From NCBI RefSeq assembly GCF_918797505.1, contig NC_092801.1, positions 27,806,477 through 27,870,476 on the forward strand: a DNA stretch of 64,000 nt. The letters run 5' to 3'. This DNA comes from Bemisia tabaci. Taxonomy: Eukaryota; Arthropoda; Insecta; Hemiptera; Aleyrodidae. Below the pieces are notes generated by a model that searched no databases, was not told the DNA's origin, and saw only the letters and a list, made by a program, of their open reading frames with translations. Made by a program: the position numbers and the translations under genes. Positions within the stretch are counted from its first letter, which is position 1, and each line of letters begins with the position of its first letter. Positions 43,346 to 54,697 of this stretch are shown here, piece after piece.

Positions 43346-43854
43346 TTTGAGGATGGTTGGTTGGTTGGTAGATACGTTTATTTGCTGCTTTTAACAATTG
43401 AGCCATTAACACCTTAGAGGAGAGATCAAAATGGTGTAGTACAGAATTAAAAATTTAAAAAGTAGGGGTCACAAAAGGTTGTACAAAATTAAGAGTTAGG
43501 GCAAGGAAAGAATACATTAAATTTGGAGATTAATTTTTTTTGAAAAAGAGAGGGATTTCAGGAAAATACTTTGAAAGGATGGTATGGAGATCAGAAAGTG
43601 GAGGGAGAATTTTGGATCTTAATTGTTGCCTTCTCTAGAGTACTCACTCAAATGAGGAGTAGATGGAAATCACGAATACAATATTTTAAAGTTCACTTTC
43701 TTATTTGGACGTAAATTTTTCACAAATTGTAATTAATTTTCGTATAGTTGTTAAAATATTGAGATAATTGGTCATTAAAATTATAGTAGCCAATAATTTG
43801 AAAATTAACTAGAGTTTAAATGAACAAAGTTTAGCTCCTCACATTTACACAATG

Positions 43855-44089
43855 CACTGGAAAAAAAACACATTGGATCTAGAGTCCAGACTCTTGAAAA
43901 CATTGACAAGAAAAAATACTTTTGATTCAATCGGATTTTTGCTTGAATCAAAAGGAAATCCGCTCAAATTAAGAGGCTTGGTTCTTGATTTGAGCAAAAA
44001 TCCGATTGAATCAAGAGTATTTTTTCTTGTCGATGTTTTTAAGAGTCTGGACTCTAGATCCAATGTGTGGTTTTTTTTTTTTTCCAGTG
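43855..44089. mobile_element. CACTGGAAAAAA palindromic MITE, copy 1
   Basis: CACTGGAAAAAAAACACATT...TTTTTTTCCAGTG; inverted ggatctagagtccagactct blocks and inner attcaatcggattttt blocks; the frames on both strands are mirror products. Confidence 0.88.
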
Positions 44090-44698
44090 TATTTTTGCGA
44101 AGAGCGTTTTTTGCTTGACATATGAATTCTTAACAAAAATTAATGTTCGAATAAAATTGACTAACTTGCACCTATTGATGTAGTTACGTTTAACACAATA
44201 GCAAGAATGAAATACAGAAAAGGTTTGCCTTTATTACAATTGAGCAAGCAATTATGTCTCGAGGGTCTAAGGAGGAATTGACTCCACACAATTTTGAAAT
44301 TTTTGGGGTCTAAAAAAATTGATTTCATCGAAAAGTTAAGTTTGAGACTCTTATAGTACTATTAATCAGGGTCGGATTTTCTTACTTGCCGCCCATGGAC
44401 CCCTTGTATTTTGCCGCCTCCTTCTCATTCGTTTTGAAACATCAATAAAAACCATTAAGTGAACGTGCTCGCGGGGGAGGGGTGCATAAGACGCGTTTAC
44501 TCGTGTTGGACACATTTTTTGGGAAAGCCCTGTCAAAACTATTAGCAAAAGGTCACGGAACTTTGCGCGAAAGTCAAGTTTCGTAAACCTATCTCTGTGT
44601 GGACAAGGCCTTCCATTCATAAGAAATGAACGAAAAAATTATGAAAGAACAAACATAAATGTGGATTAATGATTTTAACTTCCACCGCGCCGCCGTGC

Positions 44699-44910
44699 CT
44701 CGCAGACCGCACTGTGATTGACGCAATGCGTGAAGTATTCACGCAGTCTTGTAGGCGCTATGCGTTTCACGCTGACCGCACTGTGTTTGGCGCAATACGT
44801 GAAGTATTCATGCATTCTTGTAGGCGCTATCCGTTTCACGCTGACCACAATAACCCCACTGTGTTTGATGCAATGTGTGAAGTATGCGTGCTGTCTTGTA
44901 GGCGCTAATA
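44699..44910. repeat. Three-copy ~66-bp tandem repeat
   Basis: Units contain cgcaatgcgtgaagtattca, then cttgtaggcgctatgcgttt and cacgctgaccgcactgtg. The third unit has extra bases. The word gtgaagtat..cttgtaggcgc is related to the hairpin at 16985-17060. Confidence 0.85.
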
Positions 44911-45826
44911 TGTGTTACATGCCAATTGCCGCGCCGAGGGCTTCTCCTTTTCATCTCAAGTCCTCGTCATCATTTCTCCCTAATTCGCGCCGTTCCAGGC
45001 CAAATTGTGTGTTTGGTTTCTCTCTCAACTCGACTAATAAAAGGTGCTGTCTCTTGTATCACTGAAAGACGACAAAATTAGAAATTACTATACTCTCAGG
45101 AAATGATAGATTTTGTAGCATTTTCTCGGTTGCAATTTTTTTTTTTCTACATCCGATTTTTTTGTATACCTACATCTAAAAAAATTGCAAAATTTGCAGC
45201 CATGGGCCGCGGCCCATGTGGCCACCCCCTTAATCTGGCCCTGCTATTAATTCCATATTTCTTATACGTCCTCCAAAAAATGTTCGGCATTACACCGCCA
45301 CGCTTTATGATTTATAGAGTATATATCCAAATGGTGTTTACTAACGGTGGAAAAAGATACGGTCAAAAGTTTATAAATACTTTTTTCCAACTAAAAAATC
45401 AACAGAATATGTTAAACTCTGTAGACTTTTGAAATTTTTAGATCTATTAATCATTAATCTTGATTACTCCTGAGCCGTAATTTTTGCTTTAGATGAAAAA
45501 AATTAGTCATTCCACAGAAAAGGTATAATTTTTTCCGGTTCTATTGCAGTTAGAATACGTGACCTTGTGCCCTTGTAATCATAACCTTCATGCGACGTAC
45601 TCCTTCGTCACTTTGCATGACTTCTCTAAAATGATACAACTGTTCGCAAGTATAAGAGAAGACCCGCGACAATTATTTCGAGATACTAGCATTCAGAGTT
45701 AAGATTCTGGGCCGGCTTTCCGTGGATTGGTCGGTTAATGAAGGCCAGAAAAATACTCTTAAAGGGCAGATTGTGCTTTACTTAATGAAGGCCTCCATGA
45801 ATACGGAAACATCTAAAATTTTTGTA

Positions 45827-46240
45827 CACTGAAAAAAATTCTCGGCGTTTTTACCAAGGTCCGTTGGTACCTTTACCATCTCACTTTTTTTACCAATTAT
45901 TGGTAATTTTACCAAGACAGACTGGTAAGCTTACCTAAAAACCGGTATTTTTACTACTTTTTTCAGGTAAGAATACCACTTTTGTTGGTAATAAAGTCCC
46001 GGTAACTTTGCCATTTTATCTCGGTAATTCTACCACAGTCGATAAAAAATATTGGCGTTTTTACCAAGGTCCAGTAAAATTACCAAGAAAGTTCAATAAT
46101 TTTACAGAGATTTCTCGGTGAAATTACTGATTCCATAAATGTTAATTTTACCGAGAAAAAACTGGGATCGAATAGAACCCTGAATTCTTGGTAATTTTAC
46201 CCTTTTCTTAGTAAATACACCGAGATTTTTTTTTTCAGTG
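45827..46240. mobile_element. CACTGAAAAAAA palindrome rich in GGTAA/TTACC
   Basis: CACTGAAAAAAATTCTCGG...CCGAGATTTTTTTTTTCAGTG with TA on both sides. The interior is a degenerate array of ttttaccaagg, ttggtaattttacca and related words in both orientations. No coding. Confidence 0.85.
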
Positions 46241-46289
46241 TAAGGGGTTCTCAATAAAACGGGGAAGTCCAGCAGCGCTACCATGTAAC

Positions 46290-46524
46290 TACAGTAGATC
46301 AAATCAATTAGAGAGGTCGGACATGAAATTTTTGACGAAAACTGCTAATTCTGATGTTTAATTTGTCCTATCAAATTTAAAAAGGTGTTTCTAAAAGAAA
46401 AGTTCACGAGAAAACCAACGAAACCACTTTTAATACCTCAAAGTTTTGTATGAACGGAGTTATAAGCTTTTAAAGTTTCCACATTTTGTCCCACCTCTCC
46501 CATTGAACTGATCCATTGTGCGAT
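46290..46524. repeat. CACAGTGGATCGAGT family repeat, copy 4
   Basis: tagatcaaatcaattagaga at left, gaactgatccattgtgcga at right; body as copy 1 with more changes. Confidence 0.8.
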
Positions 46525-46529
46525 AGTGG

Positions 46530-47790
46530 TAGGAGTGACAAGGGATGACGCAGCGTTATGTTTGATCTGTCCTTCAGGTTTCCCAAAATCACTACCTAGG
46601 TTTAATAGAAGTTTAAAATAATATGTTTTGACTTTCTTGATCTGGTTGCATCATGAAACTTATTTACTCACTCTTTCATCGGGCGAAAAAAAGTGAATAA
46701 GAGTTTGAAATAATAATTTCAAGACCCAATTGGACCGGAATGCGAATCACGATACGTAAAGAGTGTGAATGAGTCAAATGATGAAAATCCAGATTTTACG
46801 AAACTTTGGTTTATAGCCCTCGACTTCAATCCAGAATTTCAGACTGAAAACTGAATATTTCTTGGTATATAAGCAGCACCACCGAAAAGAAAATTTAAAG
46901 TAATAACTACGTTTCTTTAGAATTTGGCAACCAGACATATTTTTGTCTCCTGGCCGAAGGAACGAAACTCCATTCCAAGGAGCATGCTATACTGAGAGTT
47001 GAGATTCACAACGTTCACATTACGTTATGTAGTGAAAACTAAAAACTCCTTCAAACCTTCCAATAGGCAATAACAGCTACAGTTTATCGAGTGAGTTGTC
47101 CACATCCTGATGGTTTGAAGGCGATTTTAGTTTCGATTACGGTCCTTGCACTTGGAAAGCTGAGAATGGTCACGTTATCAGAGTTGCATGATTGCTTTAG
47201 ATCATGTGAGTCTGTTGATGTCAGAACCAAACATTTGCAAAGTATTGAAATGTTAGTTTTTTTTACAGAAAACTCCTCTTTAAGAGAACTCTCGTCTTCT
47301 GCATGAAGATTGCATAAAAACCTCTATAGGAGGATGTATTTTTAAAATGAAATAATGTTAATTTTACAGCTTTCTACTTCATCAAGTGGAAACACTGAAA
47401 AGTGTTTCAACTTAGAAAAATAAAAAAAAAATTAGTCATTATGTTCCTGGTTAACTTTTGGATGAAATTAATCAGATACTTCATTATTCTGAAGCAAGAG
47501 TATACCAAGATTTTCATGACCTACTAAAAGTCGACTTGGGTCCAAAATCAGGTGAACTCGAAGTGAAACTCAAGATAATTTATACTTACTTGAGGAAAAA
47601 AGTCGGTTTTCTTTTAGAAGAATAAAATGACAATTAGAAAGACAAATAAGAGTCGAAAAATACAGTTTCAATGTTCAAAATTTCCGATTATAATTTGTAT
47701 ATTTTTGGTGGAAAAAACTAACATGAATATCTTATGAAATTTTTTATGAACTTATTTCATTAAAGGAAAAAATTCAAAAAAATTGCAGTA
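46530..47790. other. Gene-free stretch
   Basis: No repeats or frames that I can support. Confidence 0.5.
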
Positions 47791-47794
47791 GAAC

Positions 47795-48043
47795 TGGATT
47801 GCATTTTGCAAAAAGAAACCAGGAGCATTGCAATGTTGCTAAGATTGTGGAACTTCTTTGGTCTTGGAAGAAAAACCTAATTATCCATTAACAGTTTCTA
47901 TTTTACTCGCTGTAAACTGTAAATGTAAGACAGCAATCACCATGTAAATCTCATATCTATTCATAATTTCAGTAATTTTATTGCAAAAGATGAATCTTAG
48001 CAATATTTGCAATCTCAGGCTCCTTTTTGCAAAATGAAATCCA
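47795..48043. mobile_element. TGGATTGCATTTTGC palindromic MITE, copy 2
   Basis: Same family as 39849-40107; right arm shortened (ttttgcaaaatgaaatcca). Confidence 0.85.
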
Positions 48044-48045
48044 AA

Positions 48046-48185
48046 TGGACTGCATTTTGCAATTTGGAACTATAAATTCTGGCTCTTCAGGAAAAACACT
48101 TATGTGAATAGGGAAACTAATGGCACATGCGTTGTTTTTAAAACCGGGCTAGAATCTATAGTTCCAAATTGCAAAATGTAGTCCA
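48046..48185. mobile_element. TGGACTGCATTTTGC palindromic MITE, copy 3
   Basis: Same family, abutting the related 47795-48043 element with two bases between. Confidence 0.88.
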
Positions 48186-48512
48186 AATGTTCTTTGGTTT
48201 TCATGTAAAACAAATTAAAACCTGAGCGAAGATTTGCAATGTTGCAACCAAAGATATGCATTCTGCGCCTTTAGCCATAGAGAGCTAATATTGAAAAAGC
48301 AGTTCCTCCAATTGCGACGCTATAAATCGTTGATTATGTTTCCTTTTTAAACGAAAATTAATAAGCAGTTTTCCTTTAAATTGTCTTTGAATATTTTTAA
48401 CTCACTCCAAAATATTTAAAGAAAATTTAAAATAGATATCTTGGTTGGATTCCTTTTCAAAAAAATAAAACTTAGTCGAATATTTACAAAGGCTGCGACA
48501 CAGATATGCATA

Positions 48513-48830
48513 CAGGGTGATCCAGGGTATAACGGCCAGACTGCAGGAGCGTGTTTTATGGGTCACAATAAGACTTTTTTATTGTAAAAGTTTTTTTTCA
48601 GAAGTGCCCCCAGTCGAAGCTACGGCCCCCCAAAATTTCGGAAAGTAAATCGTTTTTCCTGAATTTTGGCAACGGTTATGAACCAAATATCATGAAAATT
48701 ATCACTCCCCTGTACTTTTATGCCCTGAATTCATAAATGATCAAAAAAAATCGAGCTCTTAATTTGAAAAGGGGGTTTGAGGGCGAGTTTCGGCTCCTGC
48801 AGTCTGGCCGTTTAACCCTAAATCGCCCTG
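48513..48830. mobile_element. CAGGGTGATCCAGGG element, copy 1
   Basis: CAGGGTGATCCAGGGTATAA...TTAACCCTAAATCGCCCTG flanked by TA on both sides; ~318 bp. Interior includes ggccagactgcaggagc at one end and ctcctgcagtctggcc at the other. Confidence 0.88.
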
Positions 48831-48875
48831 TATAACCATCGATAAGTTTTTGAAAAATCACATATGGGGAAACAT

Positions 48876-49101
48876 CACTGGAAAAAGAGTCACTTGGATC
48901 TGGAGTCCAGACTCTCAATAACATTCACAAGAGAAAATACTCTTAATTCAATCGGATTTTTCCTGGAATCGAAGAGCCAAGCCTCTTGATTTAATAGGAT
49001 TTCCTTTTGATAAAAGCAAAACTCCGATTGAATAAAGAGTACTTTTTCTTTTCAATGTTTTTAAGGGTCTGGGCTCTAGATCCAAGCTTTTTTTTCCAGT
49101 G
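48876..49101. mobile_element. CACTGGAAAAAA palindromic MITE, copy 2
   Basis: Same family as 43855-44089, more diverged (cacttggatctggagtccag; right end gatccaagctttttt). Confidence 0.85.
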
Positions 49102-49185
49102 CGTTTTTGTACTTTCACCGGTGGGATTTGCAAAGCTACGATTCGCAGGGATCCATTTTCACTCCGAGCTTCACCGGGAACCGAC

Positions 49186-49351
49186 CAGTGGCGTGGCGTG
49201 AATTGCGATGTATCGATTGTTATGCCATTTAAACCTATGGTAAAGAATCGATTATGAAGGCGTTCGCTGCGAACACCCTCTTAATCGATCCTTTTCAATA
49301 GGCTTAAAATGGCATAACAATCGATGTATCGCAAAGCACGCCACGCCACTG
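49186..49351. mobile_element. hAT-type MITE, copy 8
   Basis: Complete termini and perfect 8-bp duplications GAACCGAC (49178-49185 and 49352-49359). Confidence 0.95.
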
Positions 49352-49756
49352 GAACCGACGAATGAACCGAAACCAGGAGGAGGCATTTATCAGGCCATTA
49401 ACGCTCTATAGTTCCTCTGTTTTCCTGTCGAGTGGTGCTCTCACACACTCGCATACTTACACACACCAGCGCGCTCCTTTACACGTTTCACTGGACAGGA
49501 AGCCACCGAGTGTCGTGCTGATGATATCCTGCACAATCTCCTTTGTTGATTCTCGAGCATGCCTGCTAAACCGTGCAAAATCCCATCTGAGTTCCCTCGG
49601 GCTCATAGTTGATAGGGATTTATGTTCTTCCTGTCTGGCAGCACTGTTTTTAGGTCATGCCATGTTGCCGGATTTGATTCCGGGGGCTCGTGAGGAAGGG
49701 TTCGAGCAGAGATAATATTTTAAAGACCTCGCATCGACAATAAATTTAAGTAATAT

Positions 49757-50011
49757 AGTGTCGTGCCAAGTAAAAACGCCGTATTAACCTTCAGTTGTTG
49801 CTAAATTTTCTTTAGTATAGCACGCATTCTCGGGAAAATTTGTAAATATTTGTCTTCCGATTTTTCATATAATTGTGTTCGCAAGTTCACCTAAGGTTTC
49901 TGGAAATTTCAGGGGAAAAAATGCATAGCTTTCCTTAAAAATAAACATTTTATCGAAGGAAATTTGGCAACTCTTGAGAATCCATACGGCGTTTTTCCTC
50001 AGCACGGCAGT
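49757..50011. mobile_element. CTGCCGTGCTAAGG family MITE, copy f
   Basis: gtgtcgtgccaagtaaaaacg at left, gtttttcctcagcacggcag at right; TA-rich flanks (aata / tata) leave the duplication unclear. Confidence 0.82.
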
Positions 50012-50072
50012 ATAATTGAGTGTGGTAAAAGTTAAATTCGGGATTCAACGCTAGTTTTCGTCAAATGATAAT

Positions 50073-50148
50073 CAGTGGCGTGGTTTGCTTTGCGATATAT
50101 CGATTGATCTGCCATTTAAACCTGGATCGATAAACAGGGTGTCCGCAG
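50073..50148. mobile_element. hAT-type MITE, copy 9, left half only
   Basis: Starts CAGTGGCGTGGTTTGC and follows the family to cagggtgtccgca, then ends abruptly in unrelated DNA. Confidence 0.8.
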
Positions 50149-50402
50149 GGGTTTCAACGATTAATATACGTCAAGATTCAAAAGATATCAAAAGGTTTTT
50201 CCTCTAAAAGTTTGATGTCATAATATAAAATCCCTCAAAATAATGGCATATACCTACATACATGGAACGGAAAAAAAGGGGGAAGGGGTGAAAACCCAAC
50301 TTGGGCATTTCAAATTAATTGTGGTATTACCCCTTTAAGTAGGTACAGACCCAAATGTTGCGGTGCTATCCCAACTTGAGTTGCGGTACTGCCACAATAT
50401 AT

Positions 50403-50484
50403 TGGACTTATTTGTGCTAAAAGGAACTATGTGCATAGAATTTGCGTGAGACGTAGTTCATTTTTGCATAAATATGTTCAATTG
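50403..50484. mobile_element. GGAACTATGTGCAT palindrome, short copy 3
   Basis: ggaactatgtgcatagaatt followed closely by gacgtagttcatttttgca: an ~80-bp short-core subtype. Confidence 0.75.
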
Positions 50485-51271
50485 TAAATGCCCATGCATG
50501 TCATCCATCACAATGGAGGATTGCCCATCACGCTTTTCCGTGGCGTTGAGAGGTACGTGCCTATTTTATGGGGTTCGGTTGAGTTCGAAGCGTATTCGCG
50601 TAAAAGTCTCACAACCTTGAAAAATTTCCAGCCAGGATAGCTGTCATTTTTTATAGGTTGACGTCAAAAACTGCGCAAAAGTCTGGCGCAAGCCATTTGA
50701 ATAGTGTTGCACGTCAAAGCGTAAAAAAATTCATTTCATGATCAAGGTTTTTTCTAAAGAACTGCGTAGAAAGCGAGTATGTACTCGATTTAACTGGAAG
50801 CTACCTGACAGCGAGGTTTCGAAACAAGCTTTCTTACTTCTTATGTTTTTCAAAATCACACGCTATATAAAGCTGCGAATTTGAAAGTTAGATTCAAGTA
50901 TGAATCGTCTGATTAGGATCCCCTTGGGGCACACCAGTGGCTCGTACTTAGTCCTTGGTACAGTTCACAAAATAAGTCTATATTCAAACGATTATAAAAT
51001 TGATTTTTCAACTTTGTCTGTTACATTTGAAATCAGGGCGGAGAGTAAATGCATCAAAAAGGGTGTTAGGCATGTTTTAAAGGTCGCTGAGTTACACAAT
51101 TTTAGATAGAACTAACCACCAAAACAAAAATCCAAGAACAAGTTTGCTTCCTCGCCGAACAAGAACCACTTCAGTAAGTCTCCTTTTTGGCGCGCCTTCT
51201 CTTGCTCAACATGGAAGTTTAAAACGCCTTCATCTGGCTGAGTATGCCTTTTGTGGTACTCATAGGTGAAT

Positions 51272-51792
51272 GGACCAGTAGACAACATACAGACTGATAC
51301 ATGTTTCCGAACCGAAGTTTGAGGTACTATAGGATTCGCGCAGGCCTCCAAGTCAAGATATTGAATCTTTCTTGACGCGTATGTTCAAACCTCCCACTCA
51401 TGAAAAAATTATTGTCTACGAGAGTCAAACTGCGCACTAAACGTAACCAAAATAGTGTCTGCGGCATGAATATATGGCAATCTAAATCTCAGCGCTTCGG
51501 CTCAGCGGTTGCACATTGTTAATACTTTGAGCAACACGAGGTGGGGAGAGAGCATTGCTCCATTAAGAAGCCTTTCAAAACCGTTGCAGTGCGCGGTTTG
51601 ATTCAAGTAGATTTTTGTTTCTCTCGTGAGTGGGGAATTCGAATTTCCCGTGACCAATGTGAATTAAAAACGTCAATACTTCAGTTAGGAGTTGATTTCA
51701 GTAATTATCGTTCTGCAAATCGTATCCTACATAACATTTTGATCAAGAATCATGTATCAGAAAGCTTAAATTCGTAACTTGTCTACTGGTCC
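51272..51792. mobile_element. GGACCACTAGACA foldback, copy 2
   Basis: ggaccagtagacaacataca at left, ttgtctactggtcc at right; the right arm matches copy 1 (cccgtgaccaatgtgaatta), the left arm is partly lost. Confidence 0.8.
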
Positions 51793-51799
51793 ACCGGAA

Positions 51800-53105
51800 A
51801 CCAAAGATGCGCCTTCAAATTGACGGCTATGCAAAATGACTGTTGCGAAGCACGTATAGTGGTATCGCGATTTCACATTGAATTTACACAGTGTGTTGAA
51901 GGCGCTCCTCACCGGGTAGTGCCATATGACATTTGGCTAGATAGAACAGAGTGGATAGAACGCCACTTTACGTTGTTTGAGTCCCGCTGGCATTTTTCCA
52001 TCATGAACATAGGAGAAATAAGGCGGCGTACACCTACGTGAAATTCAGGTAGACTGATTCTATTAGAGCTGTCTTATTTATAATGATCTGTCTTTTTCTC
52101 ATATCGGCCGTATGAGAACTTTCGATGTAGATTTCATCCGTGCTCGCTAAAATCAGTTACATTTTACAGCTTTAAAACTACGACATTTCTCCCAGCTTTA
52201 AACTATCGTAGTAGGTAGATCAAACTTTATGGTATTTTTCTCTGTGACGCTTGAACTCATCCTCAGCTCTGATCTATTTTGAGAATGAATTTACTAAAAT
52301 TCTCACGATCAATCTGACTTCAAGTGCTCAGTCCACTCATGGATCCAACGCTGAGAATCAATCAGACAAGCAGCATCACACACCATATTTCATGTTGTTA
52401 TGAGCTCCGCGCTCTGAGCCCGGAACACATTTATTCCTACTGAAGATGAGTCCTTTTCTTTCCTATCAAAGTTGCCAGGTTGAACCATTAAAGTTAGATA
52501 TTTAACATATATGAGTTTAAATGAAGAATAGTGCTGATTTTCTAGCCCAATCTGGCAACGATGCTTCCTATGTTACCACAAACATGTATAATTTTGAGAA
52601 TTATTTGTAAGATAGAAGCTTTTCTGTAAAACTAATGGTTGTGGAAAAAGCATTGGTTAAAAGACATTTATTTTGTAAAAAAGCATAAGTCCAATCGTTA
52701 AAACTTCATCGAATTGGGTTATTTTGGGCATAATAACAAAAAAAAGCACGGTTAATGATGTCTCGAGGGTTAAAGAAAAAACGTCTCATTGTTAATATTT
52801 TTTTGTAACATTTGAAGGATTTGAGGATTCTATAGGATACTATCTAGAGGATACAAATATAAGTTTGTAAGAAACATGATGGTGCAACTTAGTAAGCTAC
52901 ATGAAAGAATTATGATGACCAGTTGTTACATTAAGGAAGAGTTTTACCCTTTTAATTAGTCGAATTTTTTGCGCAGTGATGGGACTAAATATAAAAGCAG
53001 GGTTGCCACTTTGAGTGAAGGTTCTAACGTCAAGAAGGTGGTTTTGAATCCAGTGAATGAAGGTGCAAAGATAAGTCTAAGGCTTTTAATGAATAATTGC
53101 TTTTA
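51800..53105. other. Gene-free stretch
   Basis: Short frames only (such as 51820-52041), without splice signals or recognisable domains. Confidence 0.5.
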
Positions 53106-53110
53106 CCATA

Positions 53111-53319
53111 CACCGGAAAAAGGGTGAAGTTGATTGAACATTCTGGATGTAAAAAAGTGTGCGAGAACTTATACAATGCTGATCACCCGCAACAGCGGTT
53201 ACTTTAGCAATGCCAATATGTAAAATTAACTGCTGTGGCGGGTAATTTAGCATTTTATAACTTCTCGCACACTTTTCCTGAATCCAGAATGTTACATCAA
53301 CTTCACTTTTTTCTCGGTG
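53111..53319. mobile_element. CACCGAAAAA palindromic MITE, copy 2
   Basis: CACCGGAAAAAGGGTGAAG...CTTCACTTTTTTCTCGGTG between TA and TA, the duplication typical of mariner-like elements; same interior as 28105-28314. Confidence 0.9.
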
Positions 53320-54109
53320 TAGTATTACTTGTCAAATAATACATGCTTTTGAATGTAGCCGCCTACGTTTTAAGTAATTAAAATATACATTGGTAAAACT
53401 TTGTAGGTTTCTGTAGAGTTGGTCCGAAAAATTAGAATTTGATGTCGTGTCGAACTGAAATTTTCACACCACCCTTACTGTATTTTAGTTTGCAAATTTT
53501 TGGTGCTCTTGTCGCAAAACGTTTGTAAAAATTCCTAAATTCCTTGGTTTTATTGATTCTATTTTCCTGTTTTGTTAAAGCTCCTAATCCCCTGGACGGT
53601 CAAAAAACGTTATATCTTAGACGAGAAGACCTTAATTTCATTGTGAGGTTTCAAAATTGGCTAAAACGATTGAAATTTCTACGAGAGTATAAAAGTGCAG
53701 ATTTTCTAAAAAATGTTGCTATTCCGGCAAGTAATCAGAGGAAAATCAGTAAAATTGTCAATTCAAAACGTTCATCAGTTTTCTCATTATTGTTCTATTT
53801 ATGAGTGGAAATATTGCAACGCTGAAAGGTGGTTACGTTATTTCATCCAAGAGACGAAGAGATGGGTCTAAAATCCTCCCATTTTCCAGGAGCCCTCTAG
53901 GAATAAATTTAACAGAAATTTACCATTATCATTTTCTCATCTTCATGAGAAAAATGAGTTAGGAATAGTTTCGAATTCGAATAATCATGTATTTTCTCCT
54001 GTCAAAGATTCGAAGTCAAGAAAAAATACCTCGAATTCGAGAAAAGTTGCTTGATTTTATCCATAACGCTCAGTCTCATGGATGAATAACATTCGAATCT
54101 CTATTATCC

Positions 54110-54160
54110 CTATCCTATCCTATCCTATCCTATCCTATCCTATCCTATCCTATCCTATCT
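54110..54160. repeat. (CCTAT)n pentanucleotide microsatellite
   Basis: About ten tandem units of cctat. It is not the insect telomere repeat (TTAGG). Confidence 0.95.
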
Positions 54161-54187
54161 TTTTCAATGTCTCATTTTACCGCTCAG

Positions 54188-54417
54188 CACTGGGGGAAAA
54201 AAAACACATTGGATCTAGAGTCCAGACTCTTAAAAACATCGACAAGAAAAAATAATCTTGATTCAATCAGAATCTAGCTTAAATCAAGAACCAAGCCTCT
54301 TAATTTAAGCGGATTCCGTTTTGATTCAAGCAAAAATCCGACTGAATCAAGAGTATTTTTTCTTGTCAATGTTTTCAAAAGTCTGAGCTCTAGATCCAAT
54401 GTGTTTTTTTTCCAGTG
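54188..54417. mobile_element. CACTGGAAAAAA palindromic MITE, copy 3
   Basis: CACTGGGGGAAAAAAAACAC...GTGTTTTTTTTCCAGTG; interior as in copy 1. Confidence 0.88.
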
Positions 54418-54697
54418 AGCTGGGCAACACTGGGGATGAGTAATGGTCAAAGCGTGGTGATTGGTCAGTCGCCGAGTTGGACAGCGAGTGCTTGGATGCG
54501 AATGACATCAGTCCAAATAATTGAGCATTGAGAGGGCCCCCCTTTCGCCCCCTGGATCCGTGCCCCCCCCCCCCCCCCCATGCGGCACATTCCGGCCGGG
54601 ACCTCTTTGAACCCGGCCCGTCGTCGGCTCGGTTGTGAACTATTTAAACAAGTCCTCCTCAGAGTCCATACGGTCCATCCAAAATGGAAACTACTAC

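Noticed and set aside
43845..44118. 70-90 residue frames rich in Leu/Ser/Lys on both strands
   Set aside because: They fall within the CACTGGAAAAAA MITE and its palindrome; similar frames recur at its other copies.
54110..54160. Telomere-like repeat
   Set aside because: The unit is CCTAT, not the insect CCTAA/TTAGG; an ordinary microsatellite.
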